Positions 19,321 through 28,447 of a stretch of DNA of 55,139 bases are shown piece after piece (within the stretch, counting starts at the first letter, position 1; the number at the start of each line of letters is the position of its first letter). Under the pieces are notes generated by a model, which saw nothing but the letters and a program-made list of their open reading frames with translations, was not told where the DNA came from and made no database searches. The position numbers were made by a program, and so were the translations under genes. The DNA is from Eggerthellaceae bacterium. GTDB taxonomy: Bacteria > Actinomycetota > Coriobacteriia > Coriobacteriales > Eggerthellaceae. The stretch spans positions 1 through 55,139 of the forward strand of contig JAFUCC010000017.1 of the NCBI GenBank assembly GCA_017459925.1, in the 5' to 3' direction.

Positions 19321-20277
19321 ATGATTTCGTATTTCAAGTCGGAAGATGGCCGCGTCGGCCAGATCGACGCCATCGAGCCCGGCTGCTGGGTCGACATCCT
19401 CGAGCCCACCGCCGCCGAACGCCAATGGCTGTTGCAAGAACTGGAAATCGTTCCCGAGTTCGTGTCGTCCGCATTCGACGACGAAGAGACCGCGCACGTC
19501 GACCTCGACGAGGACACCGGTCAGGTGCTGGTCATCGTCGACTGCCCGTTCGTCGAGGATGAAAGCGAAGCGGTCGACGCCAACATCGTGCAGTACGACA
19601 CGCACCCGCTGACCTTCATCTTCCTTCCCGAGAAGGAATACTTCGTCACGCTCAGCTTGCGCCGCAACGAAACGGTGGCCGTGTTCGCGCACGGCAAGCA
19701 CCGCGACGTGTACACCGACCGTCGCACGCGGTTCCTGCTGCAAATGCTTCTGCGCGTGGCCCAGCGTTACCTGGTGTGCCTGCGCTCCATCAACCGCCAG
19801 ATCCGCGATTACGAACGCAACCTGCGCAAATCGATGCAGAACAGCGAGCTCATGAAGATGTTGGGCTTGGAGAAATCGCTCGTTTACTTCAACACGTCGC
19901 TTAAGGGCCTGGAATCGACCGCGTCGCGCATCGGCAACGGCCGCATCCTCGACCTGTACGACGACGACCGCGAGCTGCTCGACGACGTGCTCATCGAGAT
20001 TCGCCAGGCCACCGAGATGTGCACCATTTCCACGAACATCCTGAACGGCATCACCGACACGTTCTCGAGCGTCATCAACAACAACCTGAACTTCACGATG
20101 CGCACCCTGACTGTCATCACGCTGGTGCTGGCCATTCCCACCATCGTGTTCAGCTTCTGGGGCATGAACGTGGAAGGGCTGCCGCTCACGGAATGGTTCT
20201 GGTTCCCCATCGTGCTGTCGGCGGTGCTGTGCGCCATCGCCGCCGTCATACTGCGAAGCGGGCACATCCTGAAGTAA
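19321..20277 (+). CDS. CorA-family divalent cation transporter
   Basis: 318 residues. A large N-terminal cytoplasmic alpha/beta domain is followed by a long helix (about 200-255) and two C-terminal membrane spans (about 258-280 and 292-312). The first span ends with the family's pore motif WGMNVEGLP (Gly-Met-Asn). Family members are homopentamers carrying Mg2+, Co2+ or Ni2+; the absence of further marks leaves the ion open. Its last three codons and stop fall inside the left arm of the family F repeat that follows. It sits downstream of a 45-codon ORF in the same orientation. Confidence 0.93.
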   Translation: MISYFKSEDGRVGQIDAIEPGCWVDILEPTAAERQWLLQELEIVPEFVSSAFDDEETAHVDLDEDTGQVLVIVDCPFVEDESEAVDANIVQYDTHPLTFIFLPEKEYFVTLSLRRNETVAVFAHGKHRDVYTDRRTRFLLQMLLRVAQRYLVCLRSINRQIRDYERNLRKSMQNSELMKMLGLEKSLVYFNTSLKGLESTASRIGNGRILDLYDDDRELLDDVLIEIRQATEMCTISTNILNGITDTFSSVINNNLNFTMRTLTVITLVLAIPTIVFSFWGMNVEGLPLTEWFWFPIVLSAVLCAIAAVILRSGHILK

Positions 20278-20458
20278 CGCGAAGCGGCGCCAGAGGGGCT
20301 GCGAATCCCGCTGAGGCTAACCGCTCCTCGTTACGGCGGATCAGCTGCGGAACTCGCCCGCTTTGCGGGCTCAGACAGTCCTCGCTAACCGCTCCGCCTT
20401 CACTCGTCGCAGCCTCAGAGGGATTCGAAACCCCCTCTGGCGCCGCTTCGCGTTACTT
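20272..20458. mobile_element. Family F palindromic element, intergenic copy
   Basis: A perfect 27-nt inverted repeat (20272-20298 and 20432-20458) begins inside the last codons of corA. The core, 20311-20419, starts CTGAGGCT and ends AGCCTCAGA, with a central GCCCGC-TTT-GCGGGC hairpin and CTCAGACAG. The same core is found in frame inside priA and mfd. Read on the minus strand the core is open and gives SEAATSEGGAV..., matching the peptides in those two proteins, although here it is noncoding. It separates convergent corA and the deacetylase gene. Confidence 0.85.
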
Positions 20459-20463
20459 GAGGA

Positions 20464-21792
20464 TTACGCTTCGATGGTATGGTGCGAGACGAGCGAGTTG
20501 CGGTCGAGCGCTTCGAACGTGTAGCCTCGGGCTTGGTAGTACTCGATGATGGAAGGCAGGGCCTCGATCGTCGTTTCTTTGGCGGCTCCGTCGTGCAGCA
20601 AGTAGGTGGGGTTCACCTCGTCGGTTTCCTCGCACCCGTACATGATCGTCTCTTCCGTCGTCAGCACGGCGCCGTCTCCGCATGAAAGCGTCCAATCATA
20701 GAACTGGTATCCGCGTTCCTGCACGTCGTTCACCAGATACGACATGATGCCTTCGCTGTAATCGTTGGAAATCGTGTTCGACGACCCGCCGGGGAAGCGG
20801 ATGAAGCACGGCACGTACCCGATTTGCTCCTTCACGACCTGGCCGATTGCATCGAATTCCGCCCAGAAATCCTCCGGCGACTTGTAGACCGTCTCGTAAT
20901 CGTGCGACATGGAGTGCAAGCCGATGGTATGGCCGCGTTTGTACGCTTCCTTGATCCACGGGAAGTACTCGGGGTTTTGCCCCGTGACGAAGAACGTGGC
21001 CTTGCATCCGTACTGGTCGAGAATGTCGAGCGCCTTCTCGGTGTTGGCGGAAGGCCCGTCGTCGAACGTCAGGTAAATGGTCTTGTGGCCGTTCATCTTG
21101 TCGTAATTCCAATCGCGGCGGCTGGGGTCGACTGCGAAATCGTAATCGCGGTACGCCAGCTTGGCCGCCTGGGCCACAATGTAGGTCGCATCGCCCGGTT
21201 CTGCGGGGATGATGGCAACGCTCGAAGCGGGCGACGCCGAAGTTGACGATGATTCTGAGGAAGCTGTCGCCGAAGTCGTCGAAGCGCTCGAAGCCGTGGA
21301 AGCGGAGGATGCCGAATCGGCCGACGTCGTGGCTGTCGCCGAGGCAGCTGTCGCCGAAGCGCTCGAGGCAGACGAGGACTCTTCCCCACCGCCGACGCAT
21401 CGGGTTACGAGGAAACCCACGAGCACGATGAGCGCAAGCGCGATGACGGCAAACACGATGAACCGGATGTTGAGACCCGCGCCTAGCGGTCGAGCCGGAA
21501 CAGGGGCCGAAGCGGAAACGCGGCGCCTCGAGGAAGTGCGGTCGTGCGAAACGGGCCGATTTCGAGCGTTCGAACGGTCGCTCGAAGCCGAACGGCCTCT
21601 CGAAGCCGGACGGTCACCTGAAGCCGAGCGTTCGCCCGAGGCCGAGCGTTCGCCCGAAGGCGCTCGCCTGGTCGACGAAGCGCGCTCACCCTGCGCGTCG
21701 CTCGAAGACAGGCGGCTCGAGTAATACCCGCTTCCTCGGGGACGCTGCCCCGATTGTCCTGACCTCGTGCGGTTTCGCCCTTCGTCAGCCAT
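20464..21792 (-). CDS. Membrane-anchored polysaccharide deacetylase (NodB family)
   Basis: 442 residues. Residues 1-95 are a disordered Arg/Ser-rich cytoplasmic segment with degenerate GERSASGERSAS-like repeats. A membrane helix (about 108-128) and a Ser/Ala/Thr linker (to about 185) follow. The NodB domain (about 225-430) has TFDDGP, HSMSHD (metal His pair), RFPGG and LLHDG, the five classic motifs. It should remove N-acetyl groups from cell wall glycan outside the membrane. The DAG-kinase-like gene ends 8 nt upstream of its start, so the two form an operon with an envelope theme. Confidence 0.92.
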   Translation of the reverse strand: MADEGRNRTRSGQSGQRPRGSGYYSSRLSSSDAQGERASSTRRAPSGERSASGERSASGDRPASRGRSASSDRSNARNRPVSHDRTSSRRRVSASAPVPARPLGAGLNIRFIVFAVIALALIVLVGFLVTRCVGGGEESSSASSASATAASATATTSADSASSASTASSASTTSATASSESSSTSASPASSVAIIPAEPGDATYIVAQAAKLAYRDYDFAVDPSRRDWNYDKMNGHKTIYLTFDDGPSANTEKALDILDQYGCKATFFVTGQNPEYFPWIKEAYKRGHTIGLHSMSHDYETVYKSPEDFWAEFDAIGQVVKEQIGYVPCFIRFPGGSSNTISNDYSEGIMSYLVNDVQERGYQFYDWTLSCGDGAVLTTEETIMYGCEETDEVNPTYLLHDGAAKETTIEALPSIIEYYQARGYTFEALDRNSLVSHHTIEA

Positions 21793-21800
21793 GCTGGCTC

Positions 21801-22727
21801 CTAGCCAAGTGCCGGCGCCAACACGCGCAGCGCCCGGCGATCAATCGAAATGGAATACGAGTCGGCAATATGCGCCTCGCCGTCGAATTGGCACGGCGGA
21901 CGCCGGTCAAACGACAGCTCGATGCGTGTCGCCCGTTCGAAGAAGATGTTCTTGAACTTCGTATGGCGCGCGTCTTTGGCGCGCAGGAACTTGAACGTCG
22001 CTTCGGGAATGCTCATGGGAGCCTCGGCGTAGCAGATGTCGAACAGCCCGTCGGTCGGGTCGGCATCGGGGCAAATGCGGAAGCCGCCACCGTACGTCTG
22101 GCCGATTTGCACAGCTAACATGTGAATCGGTGCGCTGAGTGTGCGCTCGCCGTCGAGCGTCGCCGTGAACGTGAACGTGTCGAGATGATGGAACAGCTGG
22201 TCGATGCCGCTCTTCAAATACAGGATGGTGCCTTGCTCGCCCGTGCGAGCCCGCCGCTCAACCGTATCGAGCGCAATAGCGGCATCCAGCCCGAACGAAA
22301 GCGTCTCCGCAAAGAACTCGCCGTTGCAGCAGCCGATGTCGACCGCAACTTCGGAAGCTTCCAGAAACTGCACCACGGCATCGGGCACGACTTCCGACAT
22401 GCCCAGCGTGCGGGCGTAATCGTTTCCCGACCCGACGGGCACGAGCCCGAACCGGGGCCGCTCGTCGGCGGGAATGCGCATGAGGCCGTTCACCGCCTCG
22501 TGCACAACGCCATCGCCGCCGAGCACGATGACGGTTGCGTAGGTGCCGCGCGCCGATTCTGCCAGTTCAGCCGCGTGTCCTGGCTTCTCGGTGAGCTGAA
22601 AGCCCACGTTGTCCCGCCCGAGCCACTCGACGAGCAAGTCGTGCGCGATATGCGCCGCCTCCATGCCGTTGCCCCGCTGCGCAGCAGGGTTGGCGATCAG
22701 CAGCGTCTTTCCCTCGGAAATGTTCAT
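21801..22727 (-). CDS. Diacylglycerol/lipid kinase family protein (DagK-like)
   Basis: 308 residues. N-terminal LLIANPAAQRGNG, the nucleotide-binding GGDGVVHEAVNGL and the PVGSGNDYARTLG motif are those of the DAGK catalytic family (YegS/BmrU/DgkB). These phosphorylate diacylglycerol or related lipids at the membrane face. I chose MNISEGKTLL as start because homology begins there. The frame is open further, but that extension reads through the family B repeat (MSSRNVLMLI...) and has no convincing RBS. Operon with the deacetylase downstream. Confidence 0.9.
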   Translation of the reverse strand: MNISEGKTLLIANPAAQRGNGMEAAHIAHDLLVEWLGRDNVGFQLTEKPGHAAELAESARGTYATVIVLGGDGVVHEAVNGLMRIPADERPRFGLVPVGSGNDYARTLGMSEVVPDAVVQFLEASEVAVDIGCCNGEFFAETLSFGLDAAIALDTVERRARTGEQGTILYLKSGIDQLFHHLDTFTFTATLDGERTLSAPIHMLAVQIGQTYGGGFRICPDADPTDGLFDICYAEAPMSIPEATFKFLRAKDARHTKFKNIFFERATRIELSFDRRPPCQFDGEAHIADSYSISIDRRALRVLAPALG

Positions 22728-22766
22728 ATGCCCATAATACATCGATACCAGGATGAGCATCAGCAG

Positions 22767-22865
22767 GATGAGCATCAGGACGTTCCTGCTACTCATTTTC
22801 GGTAATACGCGGCCGAAACCAGAGGCTCTGAGAAAATGAGTAGCAGGAACGTCCTGATGCTCATC
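22767..22865. repeat. Family B long hairpin (99 nt)
   Basis: Arms 22767-22800 and 22832-22865 are perfect inverted copies of 34 nt with a 31-nt loop. The right arm ends exactly at the stop codon of the GlpA-like gene (22866-22868). A partial direct copy of the left outer end (GATGAGCATCAG) precedes it at 22752-22763. The arm itself is a near-palindrome centred on GGACGTTCC. Confidence 0.95.
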
Positions 22866-25829
22866 TCACCGCAGCGGCTTGGTGGCGACGATGTTGGCGC
22901 CAGTGCCGCAAATGTCCTCGACGATGACGTGCCCCACATCGAAGGCGCCGTCCACCTCCACGTCGCGCAAGACTTCGAGGCACGCGGGAATCGAGCTCTT
23001 GGCAATGGGCCTGTCGGTGCGCACGCTAACTGGCTCGAGGCGGTTGGCTGCGCGCACGATCGACGTGAGCGTGCGCTGCGGCGCCGTCTTCTCTTCAAGC
23101 GCGTAGTTCAAGCCGCGTTTGCATATGTTGTTCTCGACGTAGTAGTCGCCGATGATGTGGAACTTGCGCTCCTTGTCGGTGAGGTCGGCAGGCGCGCTGG
23201 CCGCATCGGACACGAGCATCTCGCAGCCCTTCGGGCAGCAAATGCAGGTAATCTGCTCGGTTCCCTCGGGCAGGGAATCGAAAATCGCCGCGGTGGCGAC
23301 GGCTGCCGCGCCCTCGTCGGCGCGCTCGATGGGATCGGGCGCGGGCTGGCCGGTCACATATGCAGCCGCGCAGGCTCCAACGTACACGCCTTCCTCCGTC
23401 ACCGCGTCGACGATGTCGTGAATCTGGCTGGCGTTGCCGCACAGGAACACGCCGGGAAGCGTCGTCTCGCAGCTTCCGCGCAAGACGGGCGCACCGCCGG
23501 CTTCGGCGAGCAGGTCCTGTTCGGGAATGAGGCCGCACGACAACAGCAGCGTGTCGCAATCCATGCGGTACTCGGTGCCGGGAATGGGCTTCTTGGTCTC
23601 GCGGTCGGTGTGGACGATTTCCACGCCCTCGACGCGCTCCTTGCCGAACACGCGCACGACCGATTGCGACAGCAGGATGGGAATGTCGTTGTCCTCCAGG
23701 CACTGCTTCACGTTGCGGCGCAGGCCCTTCGGGCGCTTCGCGCGCTCGACGACGGCTTTCACGTGCGCGCCTTCCCACGCCAGGCGGCGCGCCATGATAA
23801 GCCCGATGTCACCCGAACCGTAAATGACGACCTCGCGGCCGGGCAGCACGCCCATGAGGTTCATGAAGTTCTGGGCGGAACCCGCCGTGTACACGCCGGC
23901 GGGACGATCGCCGTTCAAATCGACCTGACCAGCCGAGCGCTCGCGCGACCCGGTTGCCAGCACGACGGACTTCGCCTGCAAGCTGTAAGCGCCTTCGGGT
24001 CCGATGGCTTCGACACGATAACCGCCATCGGCCGGCTCGAAACCCGAAACCGTCGTGCGCTTCAGCACGTCGATGCCGCTTGCGGCCAAATCGGCCTCGT
24101 CGCGCGCGGCGTACTCGGGGCCGGTCAGCTCCTCGTTGTAGCGGTCGAGCCCGAAACCCGGATGAATGCACTGCTTCAAGATGCCGCCGAGATCGTCTTC
24201 GCGGTCGATGATGACGACGCGCTGAGCCCCGCCTTCCCTGGCCGCCAGCGCCGCGGCGATGCCGCCCGCACCGCCGCCAGCCACGAGCACGTCGTAGGAA
24301 GCGGTCACGGTTTCAACCTGCTCGGCATGCGCAGTAGGCGCCGCGCCGCCCAGCGGGCCGTTCTTCACGGCGCCATGCTCGGCCGCCACGCGGGTTCCCA
24401 CGTCGCCCTTGCGCACTTCGTCGATGGCGCAACCGGTTTCCTGAGCGATGATCTGCGTGACATACGGGCTGCAGAAGCCGCCGTGGCAGCGGCCCATGCC
24501 CGCACGCGTGCGCCACTTCACGGAATCGAGCGTGCACGCAGGAATCGGCGCGTTCACCGCAGCGCGGATCTCGGCTTCGGTGACCTGCTCGCAGCGGCAG
24601 ATCATGCGGCCCCAGGCAGGGTCTTCCTTCACACGGGCTGCACGCTCTTCTTCGGTCATGTCCGCATAGCGCGGCGTCTCGTCGCGATGCGGGTTGAAAG
24701 CGGGGTTCGCTTCGGCGCCCAAGCGCTCGGCGATTTGGCTGGCAAGGTCGACGGCGATGGCCGGCGCAGCCGTAAGGCCGGGCGACTCGATGCCCGCCGC
24801 GTTGAAGAACCCGGGCAGGCCGTCGGCTTCGCCCACCGTGAAATCGCCATTTGCGGGCGTGGCGCGCAAGCCCGCGAAGCGTGCGATGACAGCGCTCTCG
24901 TCCAGCTCGGGCCACAGGTCATGGGCTTTCTTCAGCACTTCGGCGATGCCCTCGCCCGTGGTGTCGCGCGCGGTGCGCTCGACGGCATGCGCGTTCGGCC
25001 CGACGATGAGGTTGCCGTCGACCGTGGGCGACACGAGCACGCCCTTGCCCACCTTCGACGGGGCGCGGAACATCGTGGCGTTGAAAGCGTCGCCGCGGCG
25101 CTTGTCCAATATGACGTACTCGCCGCGGCGGGCGGTGATTTCCGGAAGCTCGCATCCGGCGAGCGCACCGATGCGGTCGGCGTTCACGCCGGCAGCGTTC
25201 ACGACCACGCGAGCGGCAATGGTCTTTTCAGCATCGTTTAGCACGTCGCGCACGCCCAGCTCGAAACCGGAACCGTCGGCCACACGGGCAATCGATTGCA
25301 CCTCGGTGTTCAAACGCACCTGGGCGCCATTCGCCAATGCGTTTTCCGCAAACGCAAGGGCCGTTTCGTACGGGTTGCAGATGGCACCCGTCGGCGCATA
25401 CAGCGCGCAAAGCGCCTCGTGCGAGACGTTCGGCTCGAGTTTCTGCAGCTCTGCCGCATCGACGATGCGCAGCTGGTCGACCCCGTTCGCCTTGCCGTTT
25501 TCCAACAGCGCCTGCACGCTGTCGCGCTCTTCGGCGGTGAAGGCGAGCACGAGACTGCCGTTGTTGCGGTACGCGAAGCCGAGTTCCTCGGAAAGGGCGG
25601 CGTACATCTTCGAGCCCTCGACGTTGTAACGGGCCTTCAGAGAGCCGTGCTTCGCGTCGAAACCCGCATGCACGATGCCCGAGTTCGCGCGCGTTGTCAG
25701 GGCGGCCACGTCCGACGCGCGGTCGACGACGCACACGCTCGCGTTCCACCTCGTAAGCTCGCGCGCAATCGCGCATCCCACAACGCCCGCGCCGATGATG
25801 ACGACGTCGTAACGGCTCTGTTCCTGCAT
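22866..25829 (-). CDS. Fused GlpA-like dehydrogenase, BFD-type Fe-S domain, FAD/NAD reductase and DUF1667
   Basis: 987 residues. Residues 1-390: DAO-type glycerol-3-phosphate dehydrogenase-like FAD domain, opening with VVIIGAGVVGCAIAREL. About 405-470: a BFD-like [2Fe-2S] segment with CRCEQ and GRCHGGFC. About 508-845: a second flavoprotein domain with VLVAGGGAGGIAAALA, GSGDIGLIMARRLAW and a C-terminal LCGNAS. About 855-975: DUF1667 with CICCPKGC and CKRG cysteines. In many anaerobes these are three neighbouring genes; here they are one chain, giving an internal route from glycerol-3-phosphate (or a similar polyol phosphate) to an electron carrier. The start at MQEQSRYD follows GGGAGG; the longer open frame to 26576 runs through repeat B and is rejected. 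Confidence 0.88.
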   Translation of the reverse strand: MQEQSRYDVVIIGAGVVGCAIARELTRWNASVCVVDRASDVAALTTRANSGIVHAGFDAKHGSLKARYNVEGSKMYAALSEELGFAYRNNGSLVLAFTAEERDSVQALLENGKANGVDQLRIVDAAELQKLEPNVSHEALCALYAPTGAICNPYETALAFAENALANGAQVRLNTEVQSIARVADGSGFELGVRDVLNDAEKTIAARVVVNAAGVNADRIGALAGCELPEITARRGEYVILDKRRGDAFNATMFRAPSKVGKGVLVSPTVDGNLIVGPNAHAVERTARDTTGEGIAEVLKKAHDLWPELDESAVIARFAGLRATPANGDFTVGEADGLPGFFNAAGIESPGLTAAPAIAVDLASQIAERLGAEANPAFNPHRDETPRYADMTEEERAARVKEDPAWGRMICRCEQVTEAEIRAAVNAPIPACTLDSVKWRTRAGMGRCHGGFCSPYVTQIIAQETGCAIDEVRKGDVGTRVAAEHGAVKNGPLGGAAPTAHAEQVETVTASYDVLVAGGGAGGIAAALAAREGGAQRVVIIDREDDLGGILKQCIHPGFGLDRYNEELTGPEYAARDEADLAASGIDVLKRTTVSGFEPADGGYRVEAIGPEGAYSLQAKSVVLATGSRERSAGQVDLNGDRPAGVYTAGSAQNFMNLMGVLPGREVVIYGSGDIGLIMARRLAWEGAHVKAVVERAKRPKGLRRNVKQCLEDNDIPILLSQSVVRVFGKERVEGVEIVHTDRETKKPIPGTEYRMDCDTLLLSCGLIPEQDLLAEAGGAPVLRGSCETTLPGVFLCGNASQIHDIVDAVTEEGVYVGACAAAYVTGQPAPDPIERADEGAAAVATAAIFDSLPEGTEQITCICCPKGCEMLVSDAASAPADLTDKERKFHIIGDYYVENNICKRGLNYALEEKTAPQRTLTSIVRAANRLEPVSVRTDRPIAKSSIPACLEVLRDVEVDGAFDVGHVIVEDICGTGANIVATKPLR

Positions 25830-25880
25830 GAACGCCTCCCTGCTCGTCTGATAACTTCGTTTATTGTATCGAATGGACAT

Positions 25881-25949
25881 GATGAGCATCAGGACGTTCC
25901 TGCTACTCATTTTCAGAAAATGAGTAGCAGGAACGTCCTGATGCTCATC
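25881..25949. repeat. Family B near-perfect 69-nt palindrome
   Basis: Arms 25881-25914 and 25916-25949 are perfect 34-nt inverted copies with a single-nucleotide loop. Arm sequence is identical to the 22.8-kb copy. This one lies between divergent promoters (GlpA-like and rRNA methyltransferase genes), unlike most other copies, which lie at 3' ends. Confidence 0.97.
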
Positions 25950-25967
25950 CCTTACAATGTCAGTGTT

Positions 25968-26894
25968 ATGACCGACACCACGACATTGCCTACTTTTTTC
26001 GAGCCGCTGCTGGCCGAACAGTACGGTGCCGCCGACGTTGAGCGCATCGTCGCCGGCTGCGGCGCGCAACGCGCCGTGACCCTGCGCGCCAACACGCTCA
26101 AGGCAACGCGGGAAGACATTGCCGCACAGCTCGACGCGGCGGGAATACGGTGGCAGCCCGTCAGCTGGTACGACGACGCGTTCGTCATCGAGGGCGCGCG
26201 CGAAGACGCGATTCGCTCGCTGCCCGCATACGCTGACGGAGGGGTGTACCTGCAGAGCCTCTCGTCGATGGTTCCCGCCCTTGTGCTGGAAGCGCGAGCA
26301 GGCGAAGACGTGTGCGACATGTGCGCAGCCCCCGGCGGGAAGACGTCGCAAATCGCGGCTCTGTCCGGCGGCAAAGCGCTCATCATGGCATGCGAAATGC
26401 ACGCCCCCCGTGCCGAGAAGCTCGAATACAACCTGGGCAAGCTCGGCGCGTCGAACGTCACGGTCATGCGCACGGACGCACGGCGGCTCGACGACTTCTT
26501 CTCGTTCGACCGCATCCTGGTCGATGCGCCGTGTTCGGGTTCGGGCACGTTGCGCATTGGCGACGCGAATTTGCATAAGCGCTTCACGCCCGCGCTCGTC
26601 GAGAAGTCGCGCAAGGCGCAGCGGGCGCTGCTGGGCAAAGCACTTGGTTTGCTGAAACCAGGCGGCACGCTCGTGTACTCCACCTGCTCGGTTCTCGCAT
26701 GCGAAAACGAGGACACCGTGCGCGAATGCCTGAACCGCGCCCCGCGTGGCGCATCATACGAGATCGAGCCAATCGAGCTTCCCGGCATCGACGGCATGCC
26801 GACGCTTCCAACATCGCTTGAAGGATGCCTGGCCCTGTGCCCCACCGATTTGTACGAGGGCTTTTTCGTGGCGAAGATCGCGCGCAAGCAATAG
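25968..26894 (+). CDS. rRNA cytosine-C5 methyltransferase (NOL1/NOP2/Sun family)
   Basis: 308 residues. SAM-binding motif I is CAAPGGKTSQ; the two catalytic cysteines are in DAPCSGSG and STCSV. No N-terminal NusB domain as in RsmB and no long PUA-type tail, so it is closest to a compact RsmF-type enzyme acting on 16S rRNA. The precise target base is inference. I start at MTDTTTLP; the frame extends through repeat B but lacks an RBS there. TACAAT at 25953-25958 could be a -10 element. Confidence 0.88.
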   Translation: MTDTTTLPTFFEPLLAEQYGAADVERIVAGCGAQRAVTLRANTLKATREDIAAQLDAAGIRWQPVSWYDDAFVIEGAREDAIRSLPAYADGGVYLQSLSSMVPALVLEARAGEDVCDMCAAPGGKTSQIAALSGGKALIMACEMHAPRAEKLEYNLGKLGASNVTVMRTDARRLDDFFSFDRILVDAPCSGSGTLRIGDANLHKRFTPALVEKSRKAQRALLGKALGLLKPGGTLVYSTCSVLACENEDTVRECLNRAPRGASYEIEPIELPGIDGMPTLPTSLEGCLALCPTDLYEGFFVAKIARKQ

Positions 26895-27016
26895 GCGGGC
26901 TAAAAAGTCATCTTCGCCAGCCTAGACGCGATATTTAACCACGGTATCTCGACAATAATCCCCCATTCATTTGTTACACTTCGTCTGATGGGCGCACATA
27001 CAGGGAGAAACGCAGC

Positions 27017-28447
27017 ATGCCTTTAAACGACGACGCAGCACGCCGCACCGCCCGCGAACGGTCGCAAGCTCGTGTCAACCGCTACGGCGGTTCGTCGTCG
27101 TACGCTGAGAACACCGACACCTACGGACGCGCCCGACAGGAATCGGCGCACTTGTCCCAAACGCGCTATTCGCGCCAGGCTCCCAGGCAAGCAAGCCAAT
27201 CGTCGCGCGAACAGGAGCAATCACGCAGGTCCCGCCAAGGCGCATCGTCCCAGCGCAGGAATCCGGGAAGCCAGGGTTCGCGCGGCGCGCGCGACCCGCG
27301 GTCGTCTGGGGCGAACCGCGGATACCGGCAGCCATCGCGCGCTGACCAAGGAAGCCGCAGGCAGCCGGAACGCGGCGGCAAGCGCCAACCGCAACGCCAG
27401 GCATCTTCTCCCATAGCATCGGTGCTCGACAAGCTCCCCGGCAACGTCGTTTCCATCGGAATCGCCGTCATCGGCATTATCGTGGTGCTGGCGCTGATAT
27501 TCGGCGTGCTCGTGCCGAGTTGTTCGAGAAGCGACGAAGCTGCGCCGCAATCTTCCGAGAACAGCGCGGCCGCCAGCGCGCAGGGCATCGTGAGCACCGT
27601 GGCCCAAGCCAAGAAGAAAGCGCAAACCGCCGTCGAAACCGCAAACCAAGTGGGTTCGCTCGAAACGTCGAACCCCACTGTCGAGGCGCTCGTGTCGTTG
27701 CTTGGCGAAGAGGAGGCCGCAAAGCTCATTTCCCAGGCGAAGACGAACCCCGACGCCTTATGGATCGCCGCCCACGTCGACGAGTACGCCTTCGACGGCA
27801 TCGAGATTCAGTACAAGATCCTGAAGCTGGCCGCTGACGAGCCCGCCGCCATTCCCTACGTTCGCGGATTCCCCGCGATGTACCCCATGAACGACGCCGT
27901 GACCGACAGGGACCTGGCAATGGACGTCGCCTCGCCCTCGGATAGCGTGCCCACGACCTCGATTCCCCATTTGTACCAGTGGGATCGCCGGTGGGCTTAC
28001 ACCGTGTACAGCTCCGCGTCGTTCGGCCTGACCGGTTGCGGCCCCACGTCGCTTGCCATGGTGTACCAAGGGCTGAACAAGACCGTCGACCGCACGCCGC
28101 ACGACATCGCCGTGCTTGCCGAGGAGAACGGCTACATGTCGGAATTTAACGGCACCGACAGCGCGTTCTTCGAAAACATGGCCGGCGATTTGGGCCTGAA
28201 TTGCTGGGAATCGTACCCCGATGCCGATAACATCCGCGAAGAGCTTTCGGCGGGCCATGTGATCATCGCCAACCTCGGGCCGGGATACTTCACCACGAAC
28301 GGCCACTTCTTCGTGCTGGCAGGCCTGACAAGCGATGGGCAGGTCATCGTGAACGACCCCTATTCGGTCATCCGTTCCTCGCAGACATGGGATCCCGAGT
28401 TCATCGCCACCGAGACCATGGCGATGTTCGTCTACTCGAAGGCGTAG
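27017..28447 (+). CDS. Membrane-anchored C39-like cysteine peptidase
   Basis: 476 residues. Residues 1-135 are a disordered, highly basic, Gln/Arg/Ser-rich cytoplasmic segment. A membrane helix (about 148-170, VSIGIAVIGIIVVLALIFGV) follows, then a helical linker. The C-terminal domain (about 310-475) has the peptidase C39_2 pattern: GCGPTSLAMV with the nucleophile Cys, GHFFVLAG with the His and NDPYS with the Asp. Located outside the membrane; it may cleave cell wall peptides or process proteins. RBS GGGAGAA. Its N-terminal layout parallels that of the deacetylase at 20.5 kb. Confidence 0.88.
   Translation: MPLNDDAARRTARERSQARVNRYGGSSSYAENTDTYGRARQESAHLSQTRYSRQAPRQASQSSREQEQSRRSRQGASSQRRNPGSQGSRGARDPRSSGANRGYRQPSRADQGSRRQPERGGKRQPQRQASSPIASVLDKLPGNVVSIGIAVIGIIVVLALIFGVLVPSCSRSDEAAPQSSENSAAASAQGIVSTVAQAKKKAQTAVETANQVGSLETSNPTVEALVSLLGEEEAAKLISQAKTNPDALWIAAHVDEYAFDGIEIQYKILKLAADEPAAIPYVRGFPAMYPMNDAVTDRDLAMDVASPSDSVPTTSIPHLYQWDRRWAYTVYSSASFGLTGCGPTSLAMVYQGLNKTVDRTPHDIAVLAEENGYMSEFNGTDSAFFENMAGDLGLNCWESYPDADNIREELSAGHVIIANLGPGYFTTNGHFFVLAGLTSDGQVIVNDPYSVIRSSQTWDPEFIATETMAMFVYSKA

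Noticed and set aside
22836..25241. 801-codon plus-strand frame opposite the GlpA-like gene
   Set aside because: Shadow of a clear flavoprotein gene; composition is Arg/His/Ala-rich as expected for antisense.
25830..26576. N-terminal extension of the GlpA-like gene
   Set aside because: Runs antisense through the rRNA methyltransferase gene and repeat B; a good RBS and the Rossmann motif define the internal start at 25829.
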